This document shows, one piece after another, positions 47,831 through 58,745 of a stretch of 64,000 nt of DNA. Source of the stretch: Mauremys mutica (taxonomy: Eukaryota > Chordata > Testudines > Geoemydidae); assembly GCF_020497125.1 (NCBI RefSeq), contig NC_059075.1, forward strand, positions 31,098,003 through 31,162,002. The letters run 5' to 3'. The notes under the pieces are model-generated. The model searched no databases. It was not told the origin of the DNA and was given only the letters and a program-made list of their open reading frames with translations. Numbering within the stretch: the stretch's first letter is position 1; each line of letters begins with the position of its first letter. Both the position numbers and the translations under genes were made by a program.

Positions 47831-49585
47831 GGTTCGTCACAGTTTTGTTCTTGATCAATGGGAGAAAATGGGAACACCCATTGCGAACTGCCCATAGCTC
47901 CAATAGATTTATGTGAAGGAGAGATTCTGCTGAGGACCAGTGGCCTTGGACAGTGTGGGTGTTCAAGTGTTCTCCCCAACCTAATAGGGAGGTGTCCGTG
48001 GTTATTACCATCACTGGAGCGTGTTGGACGAAGGGAACCCCTGAGCAAACATTGGTTGGTCGTGTCCACCAATGTAAGAAGACCTTTACCTGTTTTGGCA
48101 TGGTGAGGCATTTGTGTATATTGTATCTGTTTGGGATGTAGACAGTACAGAACCAGGCCTGCAGGCAGCGCATGTGTAGCCTTATGTGTCTGATGACAAA
48201 TGTTGTTGCTGACATGTGACCCAGTAATTGTAGGCAAGTCTTGGCCAAGATCTGGGGGCTGTTCACTGCTGTGAAGATGAGATTTCATAAGGCTGTGAAA
48301 CGTTGCTGAGGCAGGGAGGCTGTAGCTTCCAGAGAATTGAGGTAGGCTCTGATGAATACCAGTTTTTGTACAGGTATCAGTGTTGATTTTTGTATGTTTA
48401 TTTGTAGTCCCAGATGTGTAAAGAGACCTACCGTGTTTTGTGTAGCCTCTATTGTCTCTGGTTGGGTTGGCATTGTCAGTAAGCAATCACTGAGATAAGA
48501 AAAAATTATAATTCCTTATCTTCTGAGATGAGCCATGACCACCGCAAGGACTTTTGAGAAAACCCAGGGGATGTGGATAGTTCGAAGGGCAGGACCCTAT
48601 GCTGGAAATGTTCTGTTCTGAGGATAAACCTGAGAAACTTCCTGTGTGAGCATTGTATCATTATATGAAAATGTGTGTCCTGCAGACTGAAGGCTGAGAA
48701 CCAATCCCCTCTTTCCAATGCTGGACATATGGTTGCTATTGTGATCATTTGGAAATGTTGGGTCTTCATGAATTTGTTGAGCTGTTTCAAGCCGAGAATG
48801 GGCCTCATCCTTCCATTTTTTCTGAGTTAGAAAGTAGTCTGAGTAAAAACACCTTCCACTGTGTTGAATTGGTACAGCTTCTAGCTGTCTAAAATGGGTT
48901 ACTTCCTGTCACAGTAGTTGGCAGTGAGCTTCTTTTCCTGAGACACCATGGGAGAGCCTCTGTCAAAGCTATCGTGGGAGACAGTTGTCCAGGTGGGAGT
49001 CTGGGTGCAGGGATTTCTCCAACATAAGGAGTTTTAGTTGTAATTCTCTGGCTTTCCTGATGTGGGCTCTCAGTTTATCACAGTGTGTGCACTTCTGTGG
49101 TATACGTGCTTTGCCCAGGCAGTGAACACACTGCGAATGCCCATCTGAGATAGGAATTGAAAGCCTGCACGTCAGGTAGCGTTTGAAACCCGGGGAGCTG
49201 GACATGCCCCTCTGAGAGGGGTTTTCTCACTCAAGGGAGAACAGCCCTAATCTAAGGGGTCACTAACAACTGAAACTTATCCTGAGAGAATTTTTTTTTA
49301 AACCATAACAAAATAATAAAACAGTTAACTATGTGAACTAAGTTCAATAAAGAGGTGCTGCTAAGTGCTCTGACTGAAGCCAAAGGCAGCAGAGAAGGAA
49401 CTGAGGGTGGGGGGTTGTCCACGCAATGCTATGTAACCACCTCAGGTAACACGAGACAGGGATGACGCATGCACATCCCAACCGAGCACAGCTACTACAA
49501 ATCTCTAATTACCAGCGCAGGGGCACCAGAACACCTACAGTGAAGCACCCACAAGGACACTCCTCGAAGACAAACTGGACTGGAC
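47831..49585 (-). mobile_element. DIRS fragment: Gag start, reverse transcriptase, RNase H
   Basis: Read on -, the copy opens near 49580, has a Cys-rich Gag piece ('CRLSIPISDGHSQCVHCLGK', 49205-48969), then jumps to the reverse transcriptase ('PALERGDWFSAFSLQDTHFH', 48808-48506). After it comes RNase H text ('VITTDTSLLGWGEHL' and 'HINLLELWAVRNG', 48266-47811). Most of Gag is missing through internal deletion and the recombinase is absent. Frames are broken. It is a separate copy from 45600-46226 because both include a 5' start. Confidence 0.8.
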
Positions 49586-49984
49586 TTCAGAAACAACACT
49601 GACAACAGCAGCACCAGACCTTCTGAACTAACTTCTTCTCTTTTCCCCAAATGGACAGTAGTTACCATCTTTAATACCATCTAAAAGACTGTCAAACAAG
49701 GGGAGTTCTTTCTAAAAACTTTCTTCAGCTAAAGGGAAAGGTAACAAGGGATATGGTTAAATGAAAGCCATACTTAATATTTTACATTTCAAATATTTTA
49801 ACTGTTTTTCCTTCTTTCTGTATCTTTAATAAAAGATAAAAGGATTTTTAATGGTGTATTTGCCATGGTACTAAGCAGGCTGTGTCTCTGTATATCTAAC
49901 CCCGAATCTTGTTTAAAACTGTTTAAAGTTAGAGAGTTTCAGGAGCATCTTAATACCTTTGAGTCTTTGGGCCCATATATTCCA

Positions 49985-51340
49985 TCAAAATTAATACAAC
50001 AGTACCTATCTTTAAAAATGGAAACAAAGAGGACTGTGGGGGTTATAGGCCAGTCAGCCTAACTAAGATATCTGGAAAGATATTGGAACATCTTTTAACA
50101 TCAATTTGTGACCATTTCGAGGATAATAAGATTGCAAGGAATAGGCAACAAGGATTTGTCAAGAAGAAATCATGCCAGATCAACATGATTTCCTTCTCTG
50201 ACAGGGTTACTGGCTTAGTAACCAGGAGGGGACTGTAGACTTGATATATCTTGATTTTAGTAAGCCTTTAGACAGAGTCCCACATTCTCATAAGCAAACT
50301 AGGGAAATGTGGTCTCTAAATGAAATTACTATAAAGTGGGTGCAAAACTGAGTAGTTACCAATGGTTCGCTGGCAAAATGGGAGGTCATATCTAGTGTGA
50401 GCTCACAGGGGTCAGTCCTATTTTCGTTAGTGGTTCAGATACGTGAGTACAGAGTATGCTTATCATATTTGTGGATGACACCAGGCAGGGAGAGGATACC
50501 AGCACTTGAGAGGACAGGATTAGAACTGAAAACAACCTTGACAAATTGGAGAATGTATCTGAAATCAGCAAGATGAAATTCAATAAAGACAAGTCAAAGT
50601 ACTACTTAGGAAGAAAGAAATCAAATTAATAACTCAAAATGGGGAGTAACTGTTAGGCAGTAGTACTAATTAAAAAAAGAGGGTTATAGTGTATCATAAA
50701 CTGAAGATAAGCCAACAATATGATGCAATTGTGAAAAAGGCTAATATCGTTCTAGGGTGTATTACCAGGAGTACTGTATGTGAAACACAGGAGGTAATTG
50801 TCCTGCTCTACTCAGCACTGGTGAGTCCTCAGTTGGAGTACTGTGTCCAGTGCCACACTTTAAGAAAGATGTAGACAAACTGGAGAGAGCGGAGAGGACG
50901 ACAGCAAAAATGATAAAAGATTTAGAAAACCTGACTTATGAGGAAAGGTTAAAATAACTGGGCATGTTTAATCTTGAGAAAAGAAGAGTGGGGGGAGGGG
51001 CTGATAACACTTGTCAAATATCTTAAGGGCTATTACACAGAGGACTGTGATCAACTGTTCTCCATGTCCTCTTAAGGTAGGACAAGAAGTAATTGGCATA
51101 AACTGCCATAAGAGAGATTTAGGTTAGATAGGAGAAACCTTCTAACTATAAGGATAGCTAAGCAATACAATAGGCTTCCAAGGAAGTGTGTGGAATACCC
51201 CTTATTGGAGGTTTTTAAGAACAAGTTAGACAAACAGCTGTCAGGGATGATCTAGGTATTTTGGTTCTGCCTCAGTGCAAGGGGCTGGACTGGATGACCT
51301 CTAGAGGTTCCTTCCAGCCCTACATTTCTCTGATTATATA
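49985..51340 (+). mobile_element. CR1 LINE, degraded, 3' half
   Basis: The translation is broken by many stops but retains CR1 landmarks: 'VPIFKNGNKEDCGGYRPVSL' near 50010, 'QQGFVKKKSCQINMISF' near 50150, 'ALVSPQLEYCVQ' near 50820, and a 3' tail 'ggctggactggatgacctct' near 51290. The segment just before it (49586-49984) shows nothing recognisable. Confidence 0.85.
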
Positions 51341-51507
51341 AACCTTTCTAAGGACGTTTTTCTGCTAGCTGGTCCTTTCCATTTGGCAGAGACAAACAGT
51401 GGCAGCCCTGAAGACTTTTGAAAGCTGGCTGCTGCTTTATCTTCCCTTCCTTTTCTGTGTTTTGCCTTTCTCTTATCATTGAGGAGATGCCACAGCCTCA
51501 CACTTAC

Positions 51508-51656
51508 CTGTTGTTGTGACTCCAGGGATGTTATGTGCAGCTACAAACAGTTCATCTATGGGATCCATTAGATGCTTAATATTGACTTTCCTTGCATTGT
51601 AATAATTGCCATCAGCAGACATCCCTGCACGTTCTATTGCTATCAGGTGATCAAAT
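51508..51656 (-). CDS. DGLUCY: DGLUCY coding exon
   Basis: The 149 base exon starts after 'ctctgactag' and ends in ACAG at 51508 before GTAAGTG. The translation '[20 protein letters not shown]' then '[20 protein letters not shown]' parallels the human text closely. The first base completes the Arg codon begun in the previous exon, and the last base opens the Gly codon of the next. It is part of the DUF4392 domain. Confidence 0.96.
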
Positions 51657-53750
51657 CTAGTCAGAGACAAGGTGATAAATTAGTTAATGGGGGGAATTGT
51701 GAAACTTACATCTTACATTTTTCTGCCAGTTGCTTTTCCTGCCACATGCTTCGCTTCTGTCTCCTTAGGTACAAGTTATACTCATTTTGCAAAGCCTCTG
51801 AATGCCAGATTGGACCATTTGCTGTACATCTATTTTCCCACCAACTTATATCCAACAGGTAATTTACAGCACAGTTTATCTCAGTCTTGAATTTGGGCCT
51901 ATACATTTTGTTTTCAATATCTGGTTTGTTTTCTTGGTAGCTTTAATGCAGCCCCTTCACACTGCCAGCAACGAATGGAGAGAGAGGTGAAATCTTTCTC
52001 TACCCAGTGGAGCACTGGGTGAATCACTTTAGAGCCCAGATCCTCAGAGATATGTAGGTACCTAACTCCTATTGATATCAATGGGAGTTAGGCACCTATA
52101 TACCTTTGAGGATCTGGGCCTTAGTCTCTCTGTGCCTCAGTTAAAAAGTAGGTAGCACCTCACATAAGGATACTGGTTTTAAATCATTAAAGTTTGCAAT
52201 GCAGTTTAAGATCCTCAGAGGGATCCTCAAAATGCAGTTTATTGTTTATAATTTCCTATTTAAAGTACTGTACTGCTTGTAAGTTATTCATTTATTTGGT
52301 TTATTTTATTTAACATTTTTGACAAATTTGGTGCTTGTAAATGTGGATGGGAAGCAGCAGGTAGGATCTGTTTTAGGCAGCCCATGTTTAGGATTCTCCC
52401 CCCTCATCCCCAAGCTCTGCCAATACACCTCAAGCCTAATGTGCAACATCCTGCTACTCCAGTTCTACTGAATAGAGGCTACCAATTGTGCCAAGTTACT
52501 AAGTGGTTTTATGATATGGACTAATACACACTGTGACTGCAGTTGTACTTGTGCAATTGAATTTCCAACATGAAAAAATATTCAGTTTAGCCTCCTAGGA
52601 TTATGGGATCTACTGAGGTACAAATCAGCTGTAGCTGAATTATGTTCAATTATAAAAGCATCCTCTTGAGTCTAGTGTATGAGAAATGAAAACAGGGTGT
52701 TATTGAAATTACAGTTTTTATTAACCCATAGAAAGAAGTGGAAACTGAATGCACTGAAGATGCATATACTTAGATAAGCTGTTATTAAAGAGAATTGGCT
52801 GCTAACTGAATATGGCTGTATATGCCCTAGACTTTCATTACACACCTATACACAGAGAAAGTTCAAGGAAAAAAACCCAGTAAGTCCATTACAAGGAAAG
52901 GTAAGTTGTTGGCCAGATATTCAATGTATGTACATTTTAGTGCAAACTCCAGTGCATGTATACAAACCCTCAACATATGCACGTTCAAATTGGGGTTTTG
53001 TGGCACATCAGAGTTTGCACTTGCATAGTTTGAATGAGTTTTCAGAACTATATCCACTCTTCAAATATTTTGGCTGGGGTGTCTAAAGACAATGAGGATC
53101 TTTTTCAGACTATTAAAAACAGATAGGAGGATTTTGCATACTAGAATAAAACGGATTATCAAAGATCTGAGCGTGGATGAAAGTGGACTACAGTCTTGGA
53201 CTCCAGGATTCTATTCCTGATTCTGCCACTGGACTTTGTGTAGTCTTTGGAAAGACATTTAATCTCTCTGTTAGTGGACTTTTCCCATTGATAAGATGGG
53301 GATAATGACGTACAGTATTTCACAGGTGTAGTGTAAGTTAATGAATGTTTGTAGAGGTCTTTAAAATTTTCATCTGAAAGGTGCCATATAAATGCAAAGT
53401 AATGTACTTCCTTCCCCATTTCCTGTTGTGCATTGGGATTGCAGAGGTCTCAGAATAATGTGGAATCCTGTATTTCACATGTGCTGCAATACTACAGCAG
53501 AGTGGAGTGCTTGTCTCAGAATTTTCTTCCTTTAATTTCAGACCTTCCACTGCTATTGTAATATTTACTTAATATATATTTTATAAAACCAGTCATTTAA
53601 AAAGAGAAACAAAACAATTTGATTGCCAGATACTTCATACTTCAAAGGTTTGCTTGCAATCATTATATCTTCTGTGAACAGAGCTGTTCCTTTTACTGTG
53701 ACTTTGCATAGCCTCCTTGCTACTCATTTTCAGGAACTTAGTACACATAC
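51657..53750. other. DGLUCY intron
   Basis: Non-coding; a small palindromic element lies at 52032-52120. No other repeat was delimited. Confidence 0.5.
52032..52120. mobile_element. 89 bp palindromic MITE with TTA flanks
   Basis: The ends GCCCAGATCCTC and GAGGATCTGGGC pair, and the centre is ATTGATATCAAT, so nearly the whole unit folds on itself. TTA lies on both sides (52029-52031 and 52121-52123), consistent with a Harbinger-type insertion. Assignment to that superfamily is inferred only from the three-base duplication. Confidence 0.62.
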
Positions 53751-53850
53751 CTGGGTCTTTCAAGATTCCCATTCTCACACAAAAACATCAAAGCTGACTC
53801 TGCAGCATCTCCCTGATAACTCAATAGAGGCACTGGTGTCTTCAGTACCC
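53751..53850 (-). CDS. DGLUCY: DGLUCY coding exon, 100 bases
   Basis: The acceptor 'tttgctctag' precedes GGGTACTGAAG at 53850; the donor GTATGT follows 53751. The translation 'VLKTPVPLLSYQGDAAESAL' then 'MFLCENGNLERPR' corresponds to the human segment 'VLKTQIPILTYQGGSVEAAQ'. The exon enters with two bases of a Gly codon and leaves with two of an Arg codon, both satisfied by its neighbours. Confidence 0.95.
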
Positions 53851-54389
53851 CTAGAGCAAACAAAAATACAAAACGGTTTCCATAGGTCATTTTTTGTGTG
53901 CTTAGCTTGGATTTTAAAAGAACAGAACAGTTAGAACTGTAAGGTGATTCTAGCAAACATATGATTGTGTAAGACAATATTTCCCAATTGGAAATACTGG
54001 ACTAGTTGGCCATCTTTAGCTTTTGCACAATTCAGAGCTACAAGCCAGAGTCTAGAGATGTTATTTGGACTGACAAAAATGAGAAGATGTGCAGGGATGA
54101 AGACACTTTAAAAATAAGCTCTCTTCTCACCTCCTTCTTTTTGATGATACACTAAATTTCAAAATACAATGGTAATAGGAAGAAAGATTCTAGATGGATT
54201 TCAAAAGATTAGGGACTATACGCTCAATTGGTATAACTCAGTGTAGTTCCAATGAAGTCAATGGAGCTATGCTGATTTAGCCAGGTGCGGATCTGGCCCT
54301 TAGAGATTGCACTGAAATAGAGCTTGAACCAGATTAGCAAATTAAAACTGAAAAGCTAACTGTCTTTGTTGCCTAACTGCATGTTTTAC

Positions 54390-54650
54390 CTTGCTGAACA
54401 GCATCCTCAATAATCTTTTTATTCAAACCCATGGCTCTCTGGTCTGTTACTATAACAACATCTTTCTCCAAGCTCTGCAACATGGCTGCCATAGCAATGG
54501 CTCCTGGAGGTCCATCATTCTCTTCAGGTGGCTCATGGTTGAAGTGAGTAGGAAATCCAGTGGTTATCAGCACTGATCGGGCATGTGAAAGGGAGAGGCA
54601 AGTCTTCAGCAGCTCATCCTGGCAGCACAAATGTTTCACGCCCCGGTCTC
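54390..54650 (-). CDS. DGLUCY: DGLUCY coding exon, first one in the window
   Basis: The 261 base exon begins after 'tgatttttag' and ends in CAAG at 54390 before GTAAAAC. The translation contains '[20 protein letters not shown]' and '[20 protein letters not shown]', which matches the start of the human D-glutamate cyclase domain (DUF4392) almost residue for residue. 'LITTGFP' followed by the Glu/Gly-rich turn is family-diagnostic. Exons for the N-terminal DUF1445-type domain and the mitochondrial targeting peptide should lie upstream on - but were not found up to 64000. Confidence 0.96.
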
Positions 54651-56275
54651 CTAAAAATCAAAAACAATTTTTTAAAAAGACGGTGCTAGATTTTTAGCAT
54701 ATTAATACCTCTAAGAGGCTCTGTCAAGACCAATCCCTGTCCATCACTGTCGGAGTTCCTGGCAGGGCCAATGAGAAGAGCAGCCAGGCTCTATCACTAT
54801 TGATCCAGAGATAGTGACAGACCAGGGGAACGGAGACCATCAGCAAAGCACATCATCTCCCACTACGTAAGTGCAGGGAGAGTCTCCTGAATGAACTTAT
54901 AGAAGGTTGTGAAGACTATTGTCCATTCTGCAGCTCTACTGGGATCACTACCCATGTGTGTACTTGTGAAGGATGTCATAAAGTGGTCATAATGGGGTAA
55001 ATGAGTAACCCAAAATATTAGGGGATGGAGCCATGCTCTACCCCTGCCTACATCATGTTTGTCACTGGGAGTTCCATACCCCCCAAACTAAATTTGTTTG
55101 AGATGCATTTGAATAAAGCAGCAGGTTTCCAGCCTGTAATCCTGGGAGTAGAGTGTTATTTTTGTTGTTCCTAGTGGTCCCTTTACAAAAAGGAGAGGTT
55201 GGGAAGCCTCCCTCAGCCTGGACTGAACTGTGGATCATTAATTTGGAAATGAGGCTGAAGTGCAGAATTCAGATCTGGATTCAGATTTCTGAAACCCCAA
55301 ACAGATGAGGGCTTCATTTCAATTTTTTATAGAGAAGAAGCCAATGGGGTATTGGTTCCGCTCATTGTAAATACTGAGCGAGTGGATAAATTCAGAACCG
55401 GATCCACGCTCATATTCAAAATCACTGCTAAATTCAGAAGTGTTGGGGGCAGGAGTTTTGGTAAGTGATGTGAGTGAAATGAGAGGAAAATAAGAGATGT
55501 GGGAAGGGAATGCAGAAGATAAACCTAGAAAATATGACAAAAAAGACTCTGGGGCAGAGAGGATTTTGTTCATTGATCCTCCTATTTGGGAGCCACTTTT
55601 CTCTTTTAAATAATTCAAGCGTCTTGGCCCAAAGTTGTTCTGTAAAGAACAAAATCAGATTCAGAGAAGATCCAGACCCCAGTTATTTTACACAAGCAAG
55701 CTCAAGCACATTCCTGTGTGCATGTCCAAATGCACAGATAAACATTTAAACTCAGGCTCATGCACATGCTCACATGTACACGTAGGAAAACTGCACCAGG
55801 ACAGGGCAAGGCAATCGATCTGTAAGTGGGCATTTCACACCGTGGCTAGGGACTGTTTCTGAAATGGGAAAGGGAAGATGTCATTCAAACTTGTCCAAAC
55901 CTGTTAGCTCTAGCCTGTTTCTTCATCAAAGATTATTGAATAATGGCCAAACCAGTAATTCTTTCTGAACTGGTTGAGGGATGGGGCTTGAGGGAGAGTG
56001 TAAAATTAACAGGCTGTGATTCCAGTGTAAGAATCTCAATTCCCTGGAAGAAATTGGAATACCGGGCCTAGCACAACAGGGACCAACCTGGCTATGGCCT
56101 TTAGACCATACTGCATGATGAACACTAAATAATAATAATTATAATAATTAATAATATAGTCAGATTGAGCCCCATGTGGCTTAGAGCTATCTGGGAGGAA
56201 GGAGTGGGACTGGATCTATGAGTGTGTGGTCAGTGAAAATGCCATGATTTCTTTGGTCAAAAGCTCTTCAGAGCA
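54651..56275. other. Probable DGLUCY intron
   Basis: No exon with family similarity was found. A small AT-rich (AAT/ATT)n-like patch lies near 56128-56155. The remaining sequence is unassigned. Confidence 0.45.
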
Positions 56276-56283
56276 GTTGGATG

Positions 56284-56735
56284 CAGTGGCAGATTTGCCA
56301 ACTGGGGCTCCCCAGAAATATGTGTGCTCCCACACCTTGACCCATTTCACCGACCCGGTGCTCCTGGCAGGGAGCGGGGTCGGGGCACAAGGGCTTGCCC
56401 TGCTCTGCCTGGTGCTCCTGCCAGGGAGCGGGACAAGCCCCCGTGCCCTGACCCTGCTCCCTGGCAGGAGCACTGGGTGGGCAGGGAAAGCCCCTGTATC
56501 CCAACCCTGCTGCCCTGCAAGAGTGCTGAGTGAGTGGAATGGGACAAGCGCCCGTGCCCTGACCTTGTTCCCCAGCAGGAGTGCTGGGTGGGGGAGCGAG
56601 GCAGGGCAAGCCCCCATGACCCAACCCCATTTCCCCGCCAGGAATGTGGGGTGTGTGTGATTGTAGGCAGAAGGGATGGGGAGGGGCCCTCACTTGCTCT
56701 GGCCCAGGGCCATACAAAAGCTTAATTCGCCTGTG
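56284..56735. mobile_element. hAT element with perfect 8 bp TSD and internal minisatellite
   Basis: The unit begins CAGTGGCAGATTTGCC and ends 'gcttaattcgcctgtg', flanked by GTTGGATG on both sides (56276-56283 and 56736-56743). Inside, 56350-56650 consists of four or five imperfect repeats of about 60-80 bases built around 'gcaggagtgctgggtggg' and 'caagcccccgtgccctgacc'. No transposase is present. Confidence 0.8.
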
Positions 56736-56857
56736 GTTGGATGTCACAATGCAGATGACCTCATCTATCCAGTAGGTTGTGTCGGGACCATCCCTGTTCT
56801 GCACTGTCAGTCTGGCTGAAGGAGAGGAGCAGCCAATAACCTTTTCCATAGCCCTAG

Positions 56858-57683
56858 CACTACTACAAATTGGAGGATTGGGCCAAAAGAAATCTGATGA
56901 GGTTCAACAAGGACAAGTGCAGGGTCCTGCAGTTAGGATGGAAGAATCCCATGCATCACTACAGGCTGGGGACCGACTGGCTAAGCAGCAGTTCTGCAGA
57001 AAAGGACCTGCAGATTACAGTGGGCGAGAAGCTGGATATGAGTCAGCAGTGTGCCCTTGTTGCCAAAAAGGCCAACGGCATATTGGGCTGTATTAATAGG
57101 AGCACTGCCAGCAGATTGAGGGAAGTGATTATTCCCCTCTATTCGACACTGGTGAGGCCACACCTGGAGTATTGCGTTCAGTTTTGGTCCCCCCCACTAC
57201 AGAAGGGATGTGGACAAATTGGAGAGAGTCCAGTGAAGGGCAACGAAAATGATTAGGGGGCTGGGGCACATAATTTACGAGAAGAGGCTGAGGGAACTGG
57301 GGTTATTTAATCTGCAAAAGAGAAGAGTGAGGTGGGATTTGATAGCAGCCTTCAACTACCTGAAGAGGAGTTCCAAAGAGGATGGAGCTAGGCTGTTCTC
57401 AGTGATGGCAGATGACAGAACAAGAAGCAATGGTCTCAAATTGCAGTGGGGGAGGTCTAGGTTGGATATTAGGAAACACTATTTCACTAGGAGGGTGGTG
57501 AAGCACTGGAATGGGTTACGTAGGGAGGTGATGGAATCTCTATCCTTAGAGGTTTTTAAGGTCTGGCTTGACAAAGCCTTGGCTGGGAGGATTTAGTTGG
57601 TGTTGGTCATGCTTTGAGCATGGGATTGGACTAGATGACCTCCTGAAGTCTCTTCCAACCCTAAATTTCTATGATTCTATGTG
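56858..57683 (+). mobile_element. CR1 LINE, 3' end, relatively young
   Basis: Open text includes 'NLMRFNKDKCRVLQLG', '[20 protein letters not shown]', '[17 protein letters not shown]', and, after a one-base shift near 57240, 'RLRELGLFNLQKRRVRWDLI' to a stop at 57596. The 3' UTR ends 'ggactagatgacctcctg' and 'tttctatgattctatg', the standard CR1 tail. It is truncated at the 5' end and directly abuts the DIRS copy that follows. Confidence 0.92.
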
Positions 57684-58017
57684 TGGTCCCTATCTGTATT
57701 CCACACATGGGTATGCATGCATGCCACATGCTTGAGTCTAAACATTCTTTCAAGCACTGTCCGTTGGCCCTCTCATACACTATAGGTCTCCTCATGCTGT
57801 CGACAAAGGGATAAGAGACAGTGCAGGCTGATGCCTCTCCACTTTCTCTTCTTACTACAATCTAACAGGATCCGAAGCACAGGGAATGGAGGGTAGGTAG
57901 TGGAATCAGAGGGCACCACAAATCTTGAAGAACTTCCCGTGTCAGTAAGTAACCTCTATTTCTTCTTCAAGTGATGGTTCCTATGTGTATTCCATAATTG
58001 AGTGATTGACAGGCACT

Positions 58018-58086
58018 GTTGGAAGACAGGATACTGGGCTAGATGGACCATTGGTCTGACCCAGTATGGCTGTTCTTATGTTCTAA
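58018..58086. repeat. CR1-related 3' tail fragment
   Basis: The phrase 'gggctagatggaccattggt' followed by 'tgacccagtatggctgttct' is the tail of a widespread CR1-mobilised repeat. It lies within the 3' end of the DIRS element. Confidence 0.55.
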
Positions 58087-58089
58087 TGT

Positions 58090-58745
58090 TCAGTGCTCAG
58101 GCTGGAGATGGGTGCGAGGAAGCCAGTAGCAGAGATGCTTGCAGTACTGCAGATCCCATGACTGCATCCACAGCTGACGCATGAACCAAAACGTAGTGTG
58201 TTGCAAACGTATGGATAGAACTTCAGGTGGATGCCTTGCAAATATCTTGTAGCAGGACGTCATGTAGGGATGCCATTGAGGCAGCCTGTGCTCTTCTGAA
58301 ATGACCTGTGACACCTTCAGGGAAGGGATTTTTGCTACCCTGTAGCACTGTAGGATGCATCCCAGAACCCACTTAGAAATCCTCTGGGAGGATATGGCTT
58401 GACCACGTGATCTTTCTGCTAGAGCAGTAAAAAGTCTCAATGATTTTCTAATGGGTTTGGTTCTTTGCAGGTGGAGTGGAAGGGCAATCTGGACATCGAG
58501 GGAGTGAAGTCCTTTGTCTTCAGCAGAAGTAAAGGGTTTTGGGAAAGATGCAGGTAAATGAATATGTTAGTTAATACGGAATTCAGAAACAACCTGGAGG
58601 AGAAACTTAGGGTATAGGGAAAGGGAAACCTTGTCTTTATGAATACTTGTATAAGACGGTCTGCCATGATGACTCCAAGCTCACTGACCCTCCTGGCTGA
58701 AATGGTAGCCACTAAAAATGCCACCTTTATGGACAGGTGGATCAT
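58090..58745 (-). pseudogene. DIRS tyrosine recombinase fragments
   Basis: Upstream frame (58745-58437): 'LSIKVAFLVATISARRVSEL', where the second Arg of 'SARRVSEL' is the expected first catalytic Arg. Downstream frame (58440-58090): 'AISSQRISKWVLGCILQCYR', leading into the usual C-terminal block. A frameshift near 58440 separates them, and the C-terminal His-Arg...Tyr region is eroded. Confidence 0.75.

Noticed and set aside
47794..48486. 230-codon - strand frame as a host gene
   Set aside because: It overlaps DIRS reverse transcriptase/RNase H in another frame and has no domain itself; the real signal is the frame at 47811-48266.
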